NCBI RefSeq assembly: GCF_009193185.1
Contig: NZ_VUKF01000015.1
Coordinates: forward strand, 34,865-98,864
Source: Georgenia thermotolerans
GTDB lineage: Bacteria > Actinomycetota > Actinomycetes > Actinomycetales > Actinomycetaceae
Length of the DNA stretch: 64,000 nt
Reading direction: 5' to 3'
The translations under genes and the position numbers were made by a program. Positions 1 to 8,450 of the stretch are shown piece by piece; positions within the stretch are counted from its first letter, which is position 1, and every line of letters begins with the position of its first letter. The notes below the pieces were generated by a model that was not told the DNA's origin, searched no databases, and saw only the letters and a list, made by a program, of their open reading frames with translations.

Positions 1-1530
1 TCCGCCGCCTACCTCGAGCGCGGGCTGGACCGGGTGGCGGGGTTCGTCGTCCCGGCCGCGGACGTCGCCGGCGTGACGACCACCGAGGCGCTGTTCGAGC
101 TGCACGGCCTGGGCTTCCCCGGCTCCCCGTTCGCACCGGACCGCCCCATCGACATCCTCCATCTGCCCGCCTCCCCCACCGCGAACCTCGTCCGGGCCAC
201 CGGCGGCGCGGACGAGGCGGGCCGCAGCGCCACCGGCGGGCCGTTCCTCGACCGCCCGCCGTTCACCGGTACCGGCCTGGCCGCCACCGGCGACGTCGTC
301 GCGCCGCTGTCCTGGCTGGAGCACACCCGCCTGACACCCGGCGCCCGGCTGTGGCGCTTCACGCCCGGCGAGGAGGAGCCCGAGCTCGTCGGCACCTACC
401 ACGGCGTCGCCTTCGGGTGGCAGAACCACCTGGCCGACGACGAGCTGCACGCGCTGGCGCCGTCGAAGTTCGTCGGCCCCCTGGCCAAGCTCGACCTGGG
501 CACCTTCGCCGTCGACGTGCGCACCGACGACGACGGCGCCCCCACCGTGGTCACGCTCGTGACGATGGCCGCCGCCTCGGAGGAGCAGGGCTTCACCCGC
601 ACGAAGGCGGGCACGTGGGCCAAGCAGGTCCCCGCCGGGGACGTCGAGCTCTTCGAGATCCACGCCACGGCCCGCTGGCACGGGCTGCCGGTGCGCATCG
701 TCGACCAGGGCCCGGGCCCGGACGGCGAGGTGATGTGCCGGGTCAGCTCGCTCGCCTACGACGCCGACGCCGCCGAGCGGCTCCTCATGGACAAGATCGA
801 CGCCGGGGTCTACGAGACCACCGCGGCGCTCAGCGCCCTCACCGACGTCCGCTACACCCAGCGGGTGCCCAACGCCTGGGCCAAGGAGAGCCAGCTCGCC
901 CAGGCGCGCGCCGCCCGCGAGGCCGCCGCGGCCGCCGCGGCAACGGCAGGCCCCTCCGCGGGCGCGGCACCGGCAGGCGTCACGACGGGCGGCGCGGCAG
1001 CGGGCGCGACGGCGGCTGCGGGTGCGACGGCGGCTGCGGGTGCGACGGCCGCACCCCAGGCACAGCCGACCGCGAGCGGCCCGCTGGCCGCCCACGGGGA
1101 CCTGCTCGAGCGGGTGGCTCGCGGGCTGGCCACCGGGCTGCCGGCGGGGTGGACCCGGGTACGGGTGCTGTGCCGGATGGTGGGCTCGCGCGGGGAGATC
1201 CTCGGCGCCGTCACCGGCCAGGACGGCAAGGAGGTCGTGCTCCCCCGCTTGGCCGACGACGTCGGCGAGGCGCTCTCCCGGCTCCGGCACGTGAGCTACA
1301 AGCCCGGCGAGGGCACCTGGTTCACCGCCCTGGCCACCCTCGCGGCCGACGGCACGCTGACGCTCAACGTGGACTCCACCAACGAGCCGAAGTGGAGCAC
1401 GCCCATCGACGCCGCCGAGTTCGCCGAGGACCTCCGGCGCTACCCCCGGGACGCCGAGCACACCCCGGACTGGCTGCAGGCCCGTCTGGCGGAGGCGGCG
1501 GGGAGCCCGGCCGGCGACTCCGGGGCGTAA
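1..1530 (+). CDS. Hypothetical protein with immunity-like C-terminal domain (5' partial)
   Basis: The frame is open to the left edge, so the start lies outside the window; a GTG at 34 is in frame but has no ribosome site. About 500 residues are visible. I do not recognise a characterised family for the first 300. A disordered Ala/Gly/Thr linker at about residues 300-350 is built partly from an 18-bp tandem repeat (from 1006). The final ~130 residues end in a pattern (NVDSTNEP, then DLRRYPRDAEHTPDWL) that looks like the YezG/DUF600 immunity-protein fold. That is my inference, not a proven match. No signal peptide is visible. If the fold is right, the unseen upstream neighbour may be a secreted polymorphic or ESX-type toxin. 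Confidence 0.7.
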   Translation, partial: SAAYLERGLDRVAGFVVPAADVAGVTTTEALFELHGLGFPGSPFAPDRPIDILHLPASPTANLVRATGGADEAGRSATGGPFLDRPPFTGTGLAATGDVVAPLSWLEHTRLTPGARLWRFTPGEEEPELVGTYHGVAFGWQNHLADDELHALAPSKFVGPLAKLDLGTFAVDVRTDDDGAPTVVTLVTMAAASEEQGFTRTKAGTWAKQVPAGDVELFEIHATARWHGLPVRIVDQGPGPDGEVMCRVSSLAYDADAAERLLMDKIDAGVYETTAALSALTDVRYTQRVPNAWAKESQLAQARAAREAAAAAAATAGPSAGAAPAGVTTGGAAAGATAAAGATAAAGATAAPQAQPTASGPLAAHGDLLERVARGLATGLPAGWTRVRVLCRMVGSRGEILGAVTGQDGKEVVLPRLADDVGEALSRLRHVSYKPGEGTWFTALATLAADGTLTLNVDSTNEPKWSTPIDAAEFAEDLRRYPRDAEHTPDWLQARLAEAAGSPAGDSGA

Positions 1531-1602
1531 GGAGACGCATCAGCCCCTGTCCCCGCGCGAGGCAGCGGTGCCGGGCCCCGACCCGGCGGCGTTGGGCGCA
1601 GG

Positions 1603-1643
1603 GCCAGCGGCGTCCGACCCCGCGCCAGCGGCGTCCGACCCCG
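1603..1643. repeat. Tandem direct repeat, 21-bp period
   Basis: The 20-mer starting GCCAGCGGCGTCC occurs exactly at 1603-1622 and again at 1624-1643. Degenerate copies flank it on both sides (about 1570-1600 and 1645-1660). It lies in the 533-bp gap after the first gene and does not code for anything I recognise. Confidence 0.7.
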
Positions 1644-1663
1644 AGCCGGCGGTGTTGGTCCTC

Positions 1664-1729
1664 GAGTCAGTACGAAAGCGGTGAGTCAGTAGGTGATTCC
1701 CTACTGACTCACCGCTTTCCTACTGATTC
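1664..1729. repeat. Long inverted repeat / hairpin
   Basis: A perfect 19-bp inverted repeat (1674-1692 with 1701-1719) closes on an 8-nt loop. It extends outward through a 10-bp segment with 8 matches, giving arms of 29 bp with 27 matches. The short word AGTCAGTA recurs inside the arms. There is no T-tract, so this is either a strong transcription barrier after the first gene or a palindromic repeat element. Confidence 0.75.
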
Positions 1730-1968
1730 ACGCGCGAACTCCCTGGCTCGAGCCGATTCTCCCTGCCCGTGCCCCTGCCCTCACGCCGCCCGGTGCGGAA
1801 ACCACCGAGGATCGCGTGGAGCCCGAGGCGGCTACCGCGCTGCACATGCCCGCCGTTCCCCAGGACTGCAGAGCGTCGCCACGGACTGCAGGACGGTTCC
1901 CCAGTGGCTGCAGGGACGTTTCGCCCGGCACTGGGCAGCCAAGGAGGACGTTCGTCCCCGGTGACGCA

Positions 1969-1983
1969 TACCCCTCGGAGGTA
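1969..1983. promoter_or_regulatory. Candidate CsoR operator 1
   Basis: TACCCCTCGGAGGTA is a GC-tract pseudo-palindrome of the TACCC-N5-GGGTA type that CsoR repressors bind in other actinobacteria. It lies 81 bp before the csoR start. The match was made by eye. Confidence 0.5.
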
Positions 1984-1996
1984 CCCTTTTCTGTGA

Positions 1997-2011
1997 TACC
2001 CCCCGGGCGTA
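1997..2011. promoter_or_regulatory. Candidate CsoR operator 2
   Basis: TACCCCCCGGGCGTA is a second pseudo-palindrome of the same design. It starts 28 bp after operator 1 and ends 53 bp before the csoR start, so two repressor tetramers could cover the promoter of the csoR-copZ-copA group. Confidence 0.5.
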
Positions 2012-2063
2012 CCGTGGTGCTACCAGGGTCCACCGGGGACCGTGCAGGAGTGAAGGAGCCGAC

Positions 2064-2345
2064 GTGCCCGGATACAGCGGGACGAAGGAGCAGTACCTCA
2101 AGCGCCTGCGCCGCATCGAGGGCCAGGTGCGGGGGATCGCACGCATGGTCGACGAGGACACGTACTGCATCGACGTGCTCACGCAGATCTCGGCCGTCAC
2201 CCGGGCCCTGCAGGCCGTGGGCATCGGGCTGGTCGAGGACCACCTCGGTCACTGCGTCGTCGACGCCGCGCGCGCCTCGGACGAGGAGGGGCAGGAGAAG
2301 GTCGCCGAGGCGGCCCAGGCCATCGCGCGCCTCGTCCGGTCCTGA
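2064..2345 (+). CDS. csoR: Copper-sensing transcriptional repressor CsoR
   Basis: A 93-residue all-helical metal-sensor repressor. It should bind DNA as a tetramer and release it when Cu(I) binds. The three family copper ligands are present with the usual spacing: Cys35 (in TYCID), His60 (EDHLG) and Cys64 (GHC). The N-terminal KRLRRIEGQVRGI helix is typical of the CsoR/RcnR family. The GTG start at 2064 follows GGAG at a good distance; an in-frame upstream extension would lack a ribosome site. It is the first gene of a copper group with copZ and copA, and two CsoR-like operators lie upstream, which implies autoregulation. Confidence 0.95.
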   Translation: MPGYSGTKEQYLKRLRRIEGQVRGIARMVDEDTYCIDVLTQISAVTRALQAVGIGLVEDHLGHCVVDAARASDEEGQEKVAEAAQAIARLVRS

Positions 2346-2461
2346 TCCATCGTGGCCTGTGTGACCGTGCCCCATCCCGCCCCATGGGCTCCCACCCCGG
2401 CTCCCGCCCCACCGACAACCGGCGCCACGGCGCCGTCCCCATCCACCCGGAGGAGAACGAG

Positions 2462-2707
2462 ATGAGCACCACCGAGATCGACCGCACCACCGTCGTCGAC
2501 GTCGAGGGGATGACCTGCGGGCACTGCGTCCAGCACGTCACCACCGAGCTGTCCGCGCTCGAGAACGTCAAGAACGTCTCCGTCCAGCTCAACGCCGGCG
2601 GCCTCTCCCCGGTCACCGTGGTCTCCGACGTCGTCCTCGACGACGACGCCATCCGCGCCGCCGTGGACGAGGCTGGCTACGCCGTCGCCGCCATCCACCG
2701 CGACTGA
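2462..2707 (+). CDS. copZ: Copper chaperone, HMA domain (CopZ-like)
   Basis: An 81-residue single heavy-metal-associated domain with the Cu(I)-binding motif GMTCGHC near residues 16-22. It delivers Cu(I) to the efflux ATPase encoded next. The ATG at 2462 is chosen because GGAGGAGAACGAG precedes it; an open frame from 2384 would add a Pro/Arg-rich stretch foreign to the family. It sits 116 bp after csoR and 106 bp before copA, so the three genes probably form one copper-inducible unit. The segment [10 protein letters not shown] differs from the two metal-binding domains of copA, so this is a separate chaperone and not a recent copy of them. Confidence 0.93.
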   Translation: MSTTEIDRTTVVDVEGMTCGHCVQHVTTELSALENVKNVSVQLNAGGLSPVTVVSDVVLDDDAIRAAVDEAGYAVAAIHRD

Positions 2708-2813
2708 CCGGCGGGCGGCCGGCCCTACCGAGCCGCCCCACCACGACTGCCCGGTGGCGCCGCCGCCCCCGCCCGCGGCACCCCCGCCGCTCGCACCCTG
2801 GGAAGAGGAATCC

Positions 2814-5585
2814 GTGTCCACCTCGACCGACCCCACCGCCCCGTTCGTCGCCCTCGGCGATGCCGACCTCGCCGTCGAGGGCATGACCTGCGCGTCCTGC
2901 GTGAACCGCGTCGAGAAGAAGCTGAACAAGGTCCCGGGCGTGCGCGCCACCGTCAACCTCGCCACCGAGTCCGCCCACGTCGAGCTCGCCCAGGACGTCC
3001 CCGACGCCGACCTCCTCGCCGCGGTCGAGGCCGCCGGCTACACCGCCCACGTCACCCGCCGGCGCTCGTCGGCGCCCGACCCGGCCGCGGCCGTGGCGCG
3101 CGAGGTGGACCTCGCGGTGGAGGGCATGACCTGCGCGTCCTGCGTGAACCGCGTCGAGAAGAAGCTCAACAAGGTCCCGGGCGTGCGCGCCACCGTCAAC
3201 CTCGCCACCGAGTCCGCCCACGTCGAGCTCGCCCAGGACGTCCCCGACGCCGACCTGCTCGCCGCGGTCGAGGCCGCCGGTTACACCGCCCGCGTCGCGG
3301 GCTCCCGCCGGCCGGGATCGGTCGCGGTCGGGCGCACCGGCGCCGGTGAGGCCGCCCTGACCACGGGCACCGGCCCGGCGGAACCGGCCCCGAGCGCCGG
3401 CCAGGCCGCCCCGGCCGCGGGCGCCGGCGAGACCACGCCGTCCCCGGCCACCACCGGCGAACCCACCGCGCACGGCACCGACACCTCCGCCCCCGCCGAC
3501 CGCCGCGCCGCTGACCTGCGCCGCCGCCTGATCGTCTCCGCCGTCCTCACGGTGCCGGTCACGGCCCTGTCGATGGTCCCGGCGCTGCAGTTCCCCGGCT
3601 GGCAGTGGCTCGTGCTGGTGCTGGCCCTGCCCGTCGCCACCTGGGGCGCCTGGCCGTTCCACGCCTCCGCCTTCCGGGCGGCCCGGCACGGCGCCTCGAC
3701 GATGGACACCCTCGTCGCCCTCGGCGTGAGCGCCGCGACGCTGTGGTCGCTGTGGGCGATCACGCTCGGCGGCGCCGGCGAGATCGGCATGCGGATGCAG
3801 TTCTCGCTCTTCCCCGCCCAGGGCGCCGTGCACGCCGCGCCGGAGCTGTACTTCGAGACCGCCGCGGTGGTCACGACGTTCCTGCTGGCCGGGCGCTACG
3901 CCGAGTCCCGCTCGCGCCGCCGCGCGGGCGACGCGCTGCGCGCCCTGCTGTCCCTCGGGGCCAAGGACGTCGCGCGGGTGACCGTGGACGCCGCCGGCCA
4001 CCGCACCGAGACGCGCGTGCCGATCGACGCGCTCGTCGTCGGTGACCTGTTCGTCGTCCGCCCGGGCGAGAAGGTGGCCACCGACGGCGTCGTCGTCGAG
4101 GGCGTCTCGGCCGTCGACACCTCGCTGCTCACCGGCGAGCCCGTGCCGGTCGACGTCGAGCCCGGCGACGACGTCACGGGCGCGACCGTCAACACCGCGG
4201 GCAACCTGCTGGTGCGCGCGAGCCGGGTCGGCGAGGAGACCACGCTGGCGCAGATCGGCCGCCTGGTGACCCAGGCGCAGACCGGCAAGGCGCCCGTCCA
4301 GCGGCTCGCGGACCGCATCTCCGCGGTGTTCGTGCCGATCGTCATCGTCCTCGCGCTCGCCACGCTGGTGACGTGGCTGCTGCTGGGCAACCCGGTGCAG
4401 TCGGCGTTCACCGCCGCCGTCGCCGTGCTCATCATCGCCTGCCCCTGCGCGCTGGGGCTGGCCACGCCGACGGCGCTGCTCGTCGGCACCGGCCGGGCGG
4501 CCCAGCTGGGCATCCTCATCAAGGGCCCGGAGATCCTCGAGTCGACCCGCCAGGTCGACACCATCGTCCTGGACAAGACCGGCACCGTCACCGCGGGCCG
4601 GATGGAGCTCGCCGACGTGCTCGCCCCCTCCGCGCCGGTGCGCCGGCACGTCGTCGGGGCGGCCGCGGACACCGGCGTGGACGACCTGCGCGCCCAGGTG
4701 CTCCGGCTCGCCGCCGCGGTGGAGTCCGGCAGCGAGCACCCCATCGCCCGGGCGATCGTCACCGCCGCCCAGAGCGCCGCGCGCCGGACGGGCGCCACGC
4801 TGCCGCCGGTCACCGGCTTCTCCAACCACGCCGGCCGGGGCGTCTCGGGCACGGTGGACGACGGCGGCACCCCGCGTGCCGTACTCGTCGGCCGCCCGAC
4901 CTGGCTGGCCGAGCACGGCGTGACCGGCGCCGGGCCGGAGGACGAGGTGACCCGCGCCCACCGCCACGCCGAGCGCGACGGGGCGACCGCCGTCGTCGTC
5001 GCCTGGGACGGCGCGGCCCGCGGCGTGCTGACGCTGCGCGACGAGGTCAAGGCGACCTCGGCCGAGGCCATCGCCCAGCTGCGCGACCTGGGCCTGACCC
5101 CGCACCTGCTCACCGGCGACAACCGCGCCGCGGCGGAGCGGGTGGCCGCCCAGGTCGGCATCGACCCGGCGCACGTCATGGCCGAGGTGCTGCCCGAGCA
5201 GAAGCTCGCCGTCGTCCAGGACCTGCAGGCGCAGGGCAAGGTCGTGGCCATGGTCGGCGACGGCGTCAACGACGCCGCCGCCCTCGCCCAGGCCGGCCGC
5301 CAGGGCCTGGGCCTGGCCATGGGCACCGGCACGGACGTGGCGATCGAGGCCTCCGACATCACCCTGGTGCGCGGCGACCTGCGGGCCGCGCCGACGGCGA
5401 TCCGCATCTCCCGCCGGACGCTGCGGATCATCAAGGAGAACCTGTTCTGGGCCTTCGCCTACAACGTCGCGGCCATCCCGCTCGCGGCGCTCGGGCTGCT
5501 CAACCCGATGATCGCCGGCGCCGCGATGGCGGCCAGCTCGGTCATCGTCGTGACGAACTCCCTGCGGCTGCGCCGCGCGGGCTGA
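2814..5585 (+). CDS. copA: Copper-translocating P1B-type ATPase with two HMA domains
   Basis: A 923-residue Cu(I)-exporting ATPase of the inner membrane. Two N-terminal HMA domains each carry GMTCASC (about residues 23-29 and 104-110). An acidic/Pro/Ala linker follows, then the transmembrane domain with the CPC translocation motif (543-545), the phosphorylation motif DKTGT (Asp587), the SEHPIA motif, the nucleotide motif TGDN and GDGVND (about 815-820). The GTG at 2814 is preferred because GGAAGAGGAA precedes it and an earlier start would add a poly-Pro stretch. The two HMA segments are identical in protein sequence over 61 residues. The gene ends next to a convergent HAD phosphatase gene. 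Confidence 0.96.
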   Translation: MSTSTDPTAPFVALGDADLAVEGMTCASCVNRVEKKLNKVPGVRATVNLATESAHVELAQDVPDADLLAAVEAAGYTAHVTRRRSSAPDPAAAVAREVDLAVEGMTCASCVNRVEKKLNKVPGVRATVNLATESAHVELAQDVPDADLLAAVEAAGYTARVAGSRRPGSVAVGRTGAGEAALTTGTGPAEPAPSAGQAAPAAGAGETTPSPATTGEPTAHGTDTSAPADRRAADLRRRLIVSAVLTVPVTALSMVPALQFPGWQWLVLVLALPVATWGAWPFHASAFRAARHGASTMDTLVALGVSAATLWSLWAITLGGAGEIGMRMQFSLFPAQGAVHAAPELYFETAAVVTTFLLAGRYAESRSRRRAGDALRALLSLGAKDVARVTVDAAGHRTETRVPIDALVVGDLFVVRPGEKVATDGVVVEGVSAVDTSLLTGEPVPVDVEPGDDVTGATVNTAGNLLVRASRVGEETTLAQIGRLVTQAQTGKAPVQRLADRISAVFVPIVIVLALATLVTWLLLGNPVQSAFTAAVAVLIIACPCALGLATPTALLVGTGRAAQLGILIKGPEILESTRQVDTIVLDKTGTVTAGRMELADVLAPSAPVRRHVVGAAADTGVDDLRAQVLRLAAAVESGSEHPIARAIVTAAQSAARRTGATLPPVTGFSNHAGRGVSGTVDDGGTPRAVLVGRPTWLAEHGVTGAGPEDEVTRAHRHAERDGATAVVVAWDGAARGVLTLRDEVKATSAEAIAQLRDLGLTPHLLTGDNRAAAERVAAQVGIDPAHVMAEVLPEQKLAVVQDLQAQGKVVAMVGDGVNDAAALAQAGRQGLGLAMGTGTDVAIEASDITLVRGDLRAAPTAIRISRRTLRIIKENLFWAFAYNVAAIPLAALGLLNPMIAGAAMAASSVIVVTNSLRLRRAG
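2865..3290 (+). repeat. Intragenic duplication of the HMA domain
   Basis: Bases 2865-3047 and 3108-3290 (183 bp each) differ at five positions by eye, all synonymous third-codon positions. A 60-bp spacer separates them. The identity suggests a recent tandem duplication or ongoing gene conversion. Confidence 0.9.
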
Positions 5586-5608
5586 GCCCGAGGTCGCGCG
5601 GGCTCAGC
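5581..5608. terminator. Possible shared hairpin between convergent genes
   Basis: Nine-bp arms GCTGAGCCC and GGGCTCAGC with a 10-nt loop cover the stop regions of copA and the convergent HAD gene. There is no T-tract, so termination here is only inferred. Confidence 0.35.
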
Positions 5609-6284
5609 GCGGCGGCGCGAGCGCCTCGAGCAGGTCGGGGGTGACCTCGTCGAGGGTGCGCACCTGCGCGGTGGTGACCGCGAGGGCGTCCGGGGCCGGC
5701 GGGAACGCCTCGTGCGGCACGGCGACGACGATCATCCCGGCAGCCGAGGCCGACCGCAGGCCGTTGCTCGAGTCCTCGATCGCCACGGTGCGGGCGGGGT
5801 CGGCGCGGAGCAGCTCGCACACGCGCGCGTAGCCGTCGGGGGCCGGCTTGCCGCGGGCCACCTCCTCGGTCGAGACCGTCGCGGTGAAGCACGAGGTGAT
5901 GCCCAGGGCGTCCAGCGAGGCGTCGATGAGCCGGCGCGGGGAGGACGAGGCCAGGCCCAGCGGCCAGCGCTTGGCCAGCCGGGTCACGGCCTCGACGGCG
6001 CCCGGGAGGGTGGGCAGGTGCTCGTGGTACCGCTCCGCCATCGCCCCGATGACCCGCTCGGCCACCTCGGGCGCGTCGCCGCGGACCCCCACCGTGGCCG
6101 CCATGAACTGCGACCACTCCGGCGTGCTCATCCCGAGCATCGCCTCGGAGGCGCCGTCCGGCCAGGGCACGCCGTCCTCGGCGGCGAGGGAGCGCCGCAC
6201 GTCGTCCCAGATCGTCTCGGTGTCGGTGAGGACCCCGTCCATGTCGAACACGACCGCGTCGAGCGGCGAGGAAGGCTGAGGCAT
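5604..6284 (-). CDS. HAD family phosphatase, beta-phosphoglucomutase-like
   Basis: A 226-residue soluble hydrolase of the haloacid dehalogenase superfamily, subfamily IA. Motif I FDMDGVLTD is at about residues 14-22 (nucleophile Asp plus general acid Asp), a Ser motif lies in LASSSPRRL, the Lys motif in GKPAP, and the acidic motif in AIEDSSNG. The helical cap lies between motif I and the Ser motif, as in phosphoglycolate phosphatases and beta-phosphoglucomutases. The substrate cannot be told from sequence. ATG at 6284 is chosen because a GGGGG stretch precedes it; a GTG 15 nt upstream is possible. It is convergent with copA, with no sign of a shared role. Confidence 0.85.
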   Translation of the reverse strand: MPQPSSPLDAVVFDMDGVLTDTETIWDDVRRSLAAEDGVPWPDGASEAMLGMSTPEWSQFMAATVGVRGDAPEVAERVIGAMAERYHEHLPTLPGAVEAVTRLAKRWPLGLASSSPRRLIDASLDALGITSCFTATVSTEEVARGKPAPDGYARVCELLRADPARTVAIEDSSNGLRSASAAGMIVVAVPHEAFPPAPDALAVTTAQVRTLDEVTPDLLEALAPPR

Positions 6285-6406
6285 GCCCCCATCGTGCACG
6301 ACGGCGCACGCCCGGTGCGCGCCCAGCTCTCCCCGCGCGGGACCCTGCTTTAGTCCGTAAACTTCCCAGAATCGGGCCCACCAGGGGTGTGGGCGAGAGG
6401 AGCACG

Positions 6407-6787
6407 ATGGAACGGCGGACGAACGAGGTGGGCTGGGTGTCCGTGCTCGCCTCCGGGGAACGGACGCGCATCCTGCTCGCCGGCGAGCTGGACGACAGCC
6501 TGACCGGGGACCTCACCGAGGCGGTGGACCTCGCCGTGCGCCGCGGCCTGCCGGTGGACATCGACGCCCGCGGCCTGACGTTCATGGACTCCTCCAGCGT
6601 CGCCACCCTCACCCGGCTCGCGGCGCGGCTGCCGGAACGGGCCCGGCTCATCGAGCCGCCCGAGCTCCTGCTGTTCCTGCTCGAGGTGACCAAGCTCGAC
6701 GAGGCGATGGACGTCCTCGACCACGACCCCGGCTTCGAGGGCGTGCCGCTGTCCCCCCGCCGCGCGCCGGACATCGCCCCGGCCTGA
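6407..6787 (+). CDS. STAS domain protein (anti-sigma factor antagonist-like)
   Basis: A 126-residue protein consisting of one STAS domain, the fold of SpoIIAA/RsbV antagonists. The loop FMDSSSVATL (Ser62-Ser64) matches the site where such antagonists are phosphorylated by an anti-sigma kinase. A partner-switching role is likely, but no kinase or sigma factor gene is adjacent. The ATG at 6407 has GAGAGGAG in front of it. The C-terminal ~20 residues (GVPLSPRRAPDIAPA) are outside the domain and probably flexible. Confidence 0.8.
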   Translation: MERRTNEVGWVSVLASGERTRILLAGELDDSLTGDLTEAVDLAVRRGLPVDIDARGLTFMDSSSVATLTRLAARLPERARLIEPPELLLFLLEVTKLDEAMDVLDHDPGFEGVPLSPRRAPDIAPA

Positions 6788-6860
6788 CCGCCCGCGGCCA
6801 CGCCCGCCACCAGCCTGCCGTTGGCCGCCCCCGCCGCCGGCCGGGGGCACACTGTCGTAG

Positions 6861-7697
6861 GTGAGCGCGAACGACACGGACTCCCCGGACGGAGGCGTCC
6901 GCACCGCGGTGCCCGTCGGCACCCCCGCCGTGCCCGAGGGATGGCAGCGCCGCCGGCTGCGCACCGAGGTGTGGCTGGTCCTCGGGCTGTCCCTGGGCCA
7001 GTCGGCGGTCTACGCCGTCGTCAACATCGTCGCCCGCCTCACCGCCGGCACGCCGCTGGGCGAGCAGGCCGCCGCGCTCAACCCCTCCCGCTCGCCCCGG
7101 CCCTACCTCGACCTGACCTACCAGCTGCTGTCCATCGGCTTCGCCCTCGTCCCGGTGGCGCTGGCGCTGTTCCTGCTCTCCGAGCCGGGACGGCGGGCGA
7201 CGGCGCGCATCGGGCTCGACCTCCACCGGCCCTGGCGCACCCTCGCGGACGGGGTGGGCCTCGCCGCCCTCATCGGCATCCCCGGCCTGGGGCTGTACCT
7301 GCTCGGCCGGGCCCTGGGCATCACCGTCGAGGTGCACGCCTCGGCGCTCAACACCCACTGGTGGACCGTCCCGGTGCTCATCCTCGCCGCGCTGCAGAAC
7401 GCGCTGCTCGAGGAGGTCATCGTGGCCGGCTACCTCGTCGAGCGGCTCGAGCAGCTCGGCTGGCGGCCCGCCGCCGTCGTGGCCACCAGCGCGCTGGTGC
7501 GCGGCGCCTACCACCTCTACCAGGGCATCGGCCCGTTCGTGGGCAACGCCGTCATGGGCGTGATCTTCGCGCAGTACTACCGCCGCCGACGGCGCACCAT
7601 GCCGCTCGTCGTCGCCCATGCGCTCATCGACGTGGTCGCCTTCGTCGGCTACGCGCTGCTGCCCGCCGGAGTGCTGGCGTCCCTCGGCGTGAAGTAA
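6861..7697 (+). CDS. CPBP family intramembrane metalloprotease
   Basis: A 278-residue membrane protein with about eight hydrophobic segments and the three CPBP/Abi motifs: the EE pair (Glu184-Glu185 in LLEEVIVAGYL), a His in GAYHLYQG and HALID near the C-terminus. These would place the catalytic glutamates and zinc-ligating histidines in the membrane. The arginine that usually follows the EE pair (EExxxR) is replaced by EEVIVAG, a deviation also seen, in my memory, in some actinobacterial members. GTG start with no clear ribosome site, so it may be translated without a leader. Substrate unknown. It is convergent with the next gene, with a 7-bp gap. Confidence 0.8.
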   Translation: MSANDTDSPDGGVRTAVPVGTPAVPEGWQRRRLRTEVWLVLGLSLGQSAVYAVVNIVARLTAGTPLGEQAAALNPSRSPRPYLDLTYQLLSIGFALVPVALALFLLSEPGRRATARIGLDLHRPWRTLADGVGLAALIGIPGLGLYLLGRALGITVEVHASALNTHWWTVPVLILAALQNALLEEVIVAGYLVERLEQLGWRPAAVVATSALVRGAYHLYQGIGPFVGNAVMGVIFAQYYRRRRRTMPLVVAHALIDVVAFVGYALLPAGVLASLGVK

Positions 7698-7704
7698 GCG
7701 GCCC

Positions 7705-8310
7705 TCAGTGGTTCTGCAGGTCCTTGAGGTCCTTGGCGGTGCGGCGCAGCCGGACGCCGTGGACGAGGCCGACGATCCCGGCGGCGCACGCCGCCAGCCC
7801 GACGAGGACGGCCACGGTCGCGACGCTCGTGGCGGGGAAGGCCAGCAGGAAGGCGCCCGCCAGCGCGAGCACGACGCCGGCCCAGACCTGCCAGCGCCAG
7901 GTGGCCGGGCCCATGCGGCGGGTCTGGCCGGCGATGACCGCCATGCCCACCCCGACGACGACCAGCGCCACGCCGGCGAGGGCCGCGAGGGAGACCAGCA
8001 GCACCTCCGGCTGCCACATGAGCAGCAGCCCGAGCAGGATGCTCACCACGCCCTGGGCGAGCCGCCAGCCCGAGCCCACCGCGCCCCGGGCCCGCAGGCC
8101 CACGACGAGGGCGACGACGCCGTCGACCACCGCCAGCGCGCCGAGGAGGGCCACCACCGCGACCACGCTCGTCAGCGGCGCCAGGAGGATGACGAGGCCG
8201 AGCGCCAGCACGACGACGCCGCGCAGGAGGGTCAGGCGCCACGTCCTGGTCGTGAAGCGCTGGAGCTCGTCCAGCAGCCGGCGACGGTCCGGTCCGCGCA
8301 TCCAGCTCAT
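7705..8310 (-). CDS. HdeD-like membrane protein (DUF308)
   Basis: A 201-residue integral membrane protein with about six transmembrane helices arranged as repeated hairpins, the layout of the DUF308/HdeD family. E. coli HdeD is linked to acid resistance; the role here is unknown. The N-terminus is positively charged and cytoplasmic (GPDRRRLLDELQRF). The ATG at 8310 has a strong GGAGGGAG ribosome site; the frame remains open upstream but an Arg-rich extension is unlikely to be real. It is divergent from the large flippase-like gene at 8451, and the 140-bp gap holds a promoter for that gene. Confidence 0.8.
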   Translation of the reverse strand: MSWMRGPDRRRLLDELQRFTTRTWRLTLLRGVVVLALGLVILLAPLTSVVAVVALLGALAVVDGVVALVVGLRARGAVGSGWRLAQGVVSILLGLLLMWQPEVLLVSLAALAGVALVVVGVGMAVIAGQTRRMGPATWRWQVWAGVVLALAGAFLLAFPATSVATVAVLVGLAACAAGIVGLVHGVRLRRTAKDLKDLQNH

Positions 8311-8438
8311 CGCCCGCTCCCTCCTGTCGACGAGGCGCACGGCGCCGATTCCCCGACGTCCACGATACCGAGCGGACCTGGGCACCAGCAGACGGCGCGG
8401 CCGCCGGCCGTGCGCCGTATTCCCGCAGGTATGCCCCG

Positions 8439-8444
8439 TAGACT
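8439..8444 (+). promoter_or_regulatory. -10 element, leaderless promoter
   Basis: TAGACT is followed by six bases and then the ATG at 8451. The spacing predicts that transcription starts at or next to the start codon, with no ribosome site visible. Confidence 0.5.
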
Positions 8445-8450
8445 CCCCGC

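Noticed and set aside
2613..5174. An 853-codon open frame antisense to copA.
   Set aside because: Composition is Gly/Arg/His-rich with no domain; copA on the other strand has all ATPase motifs.
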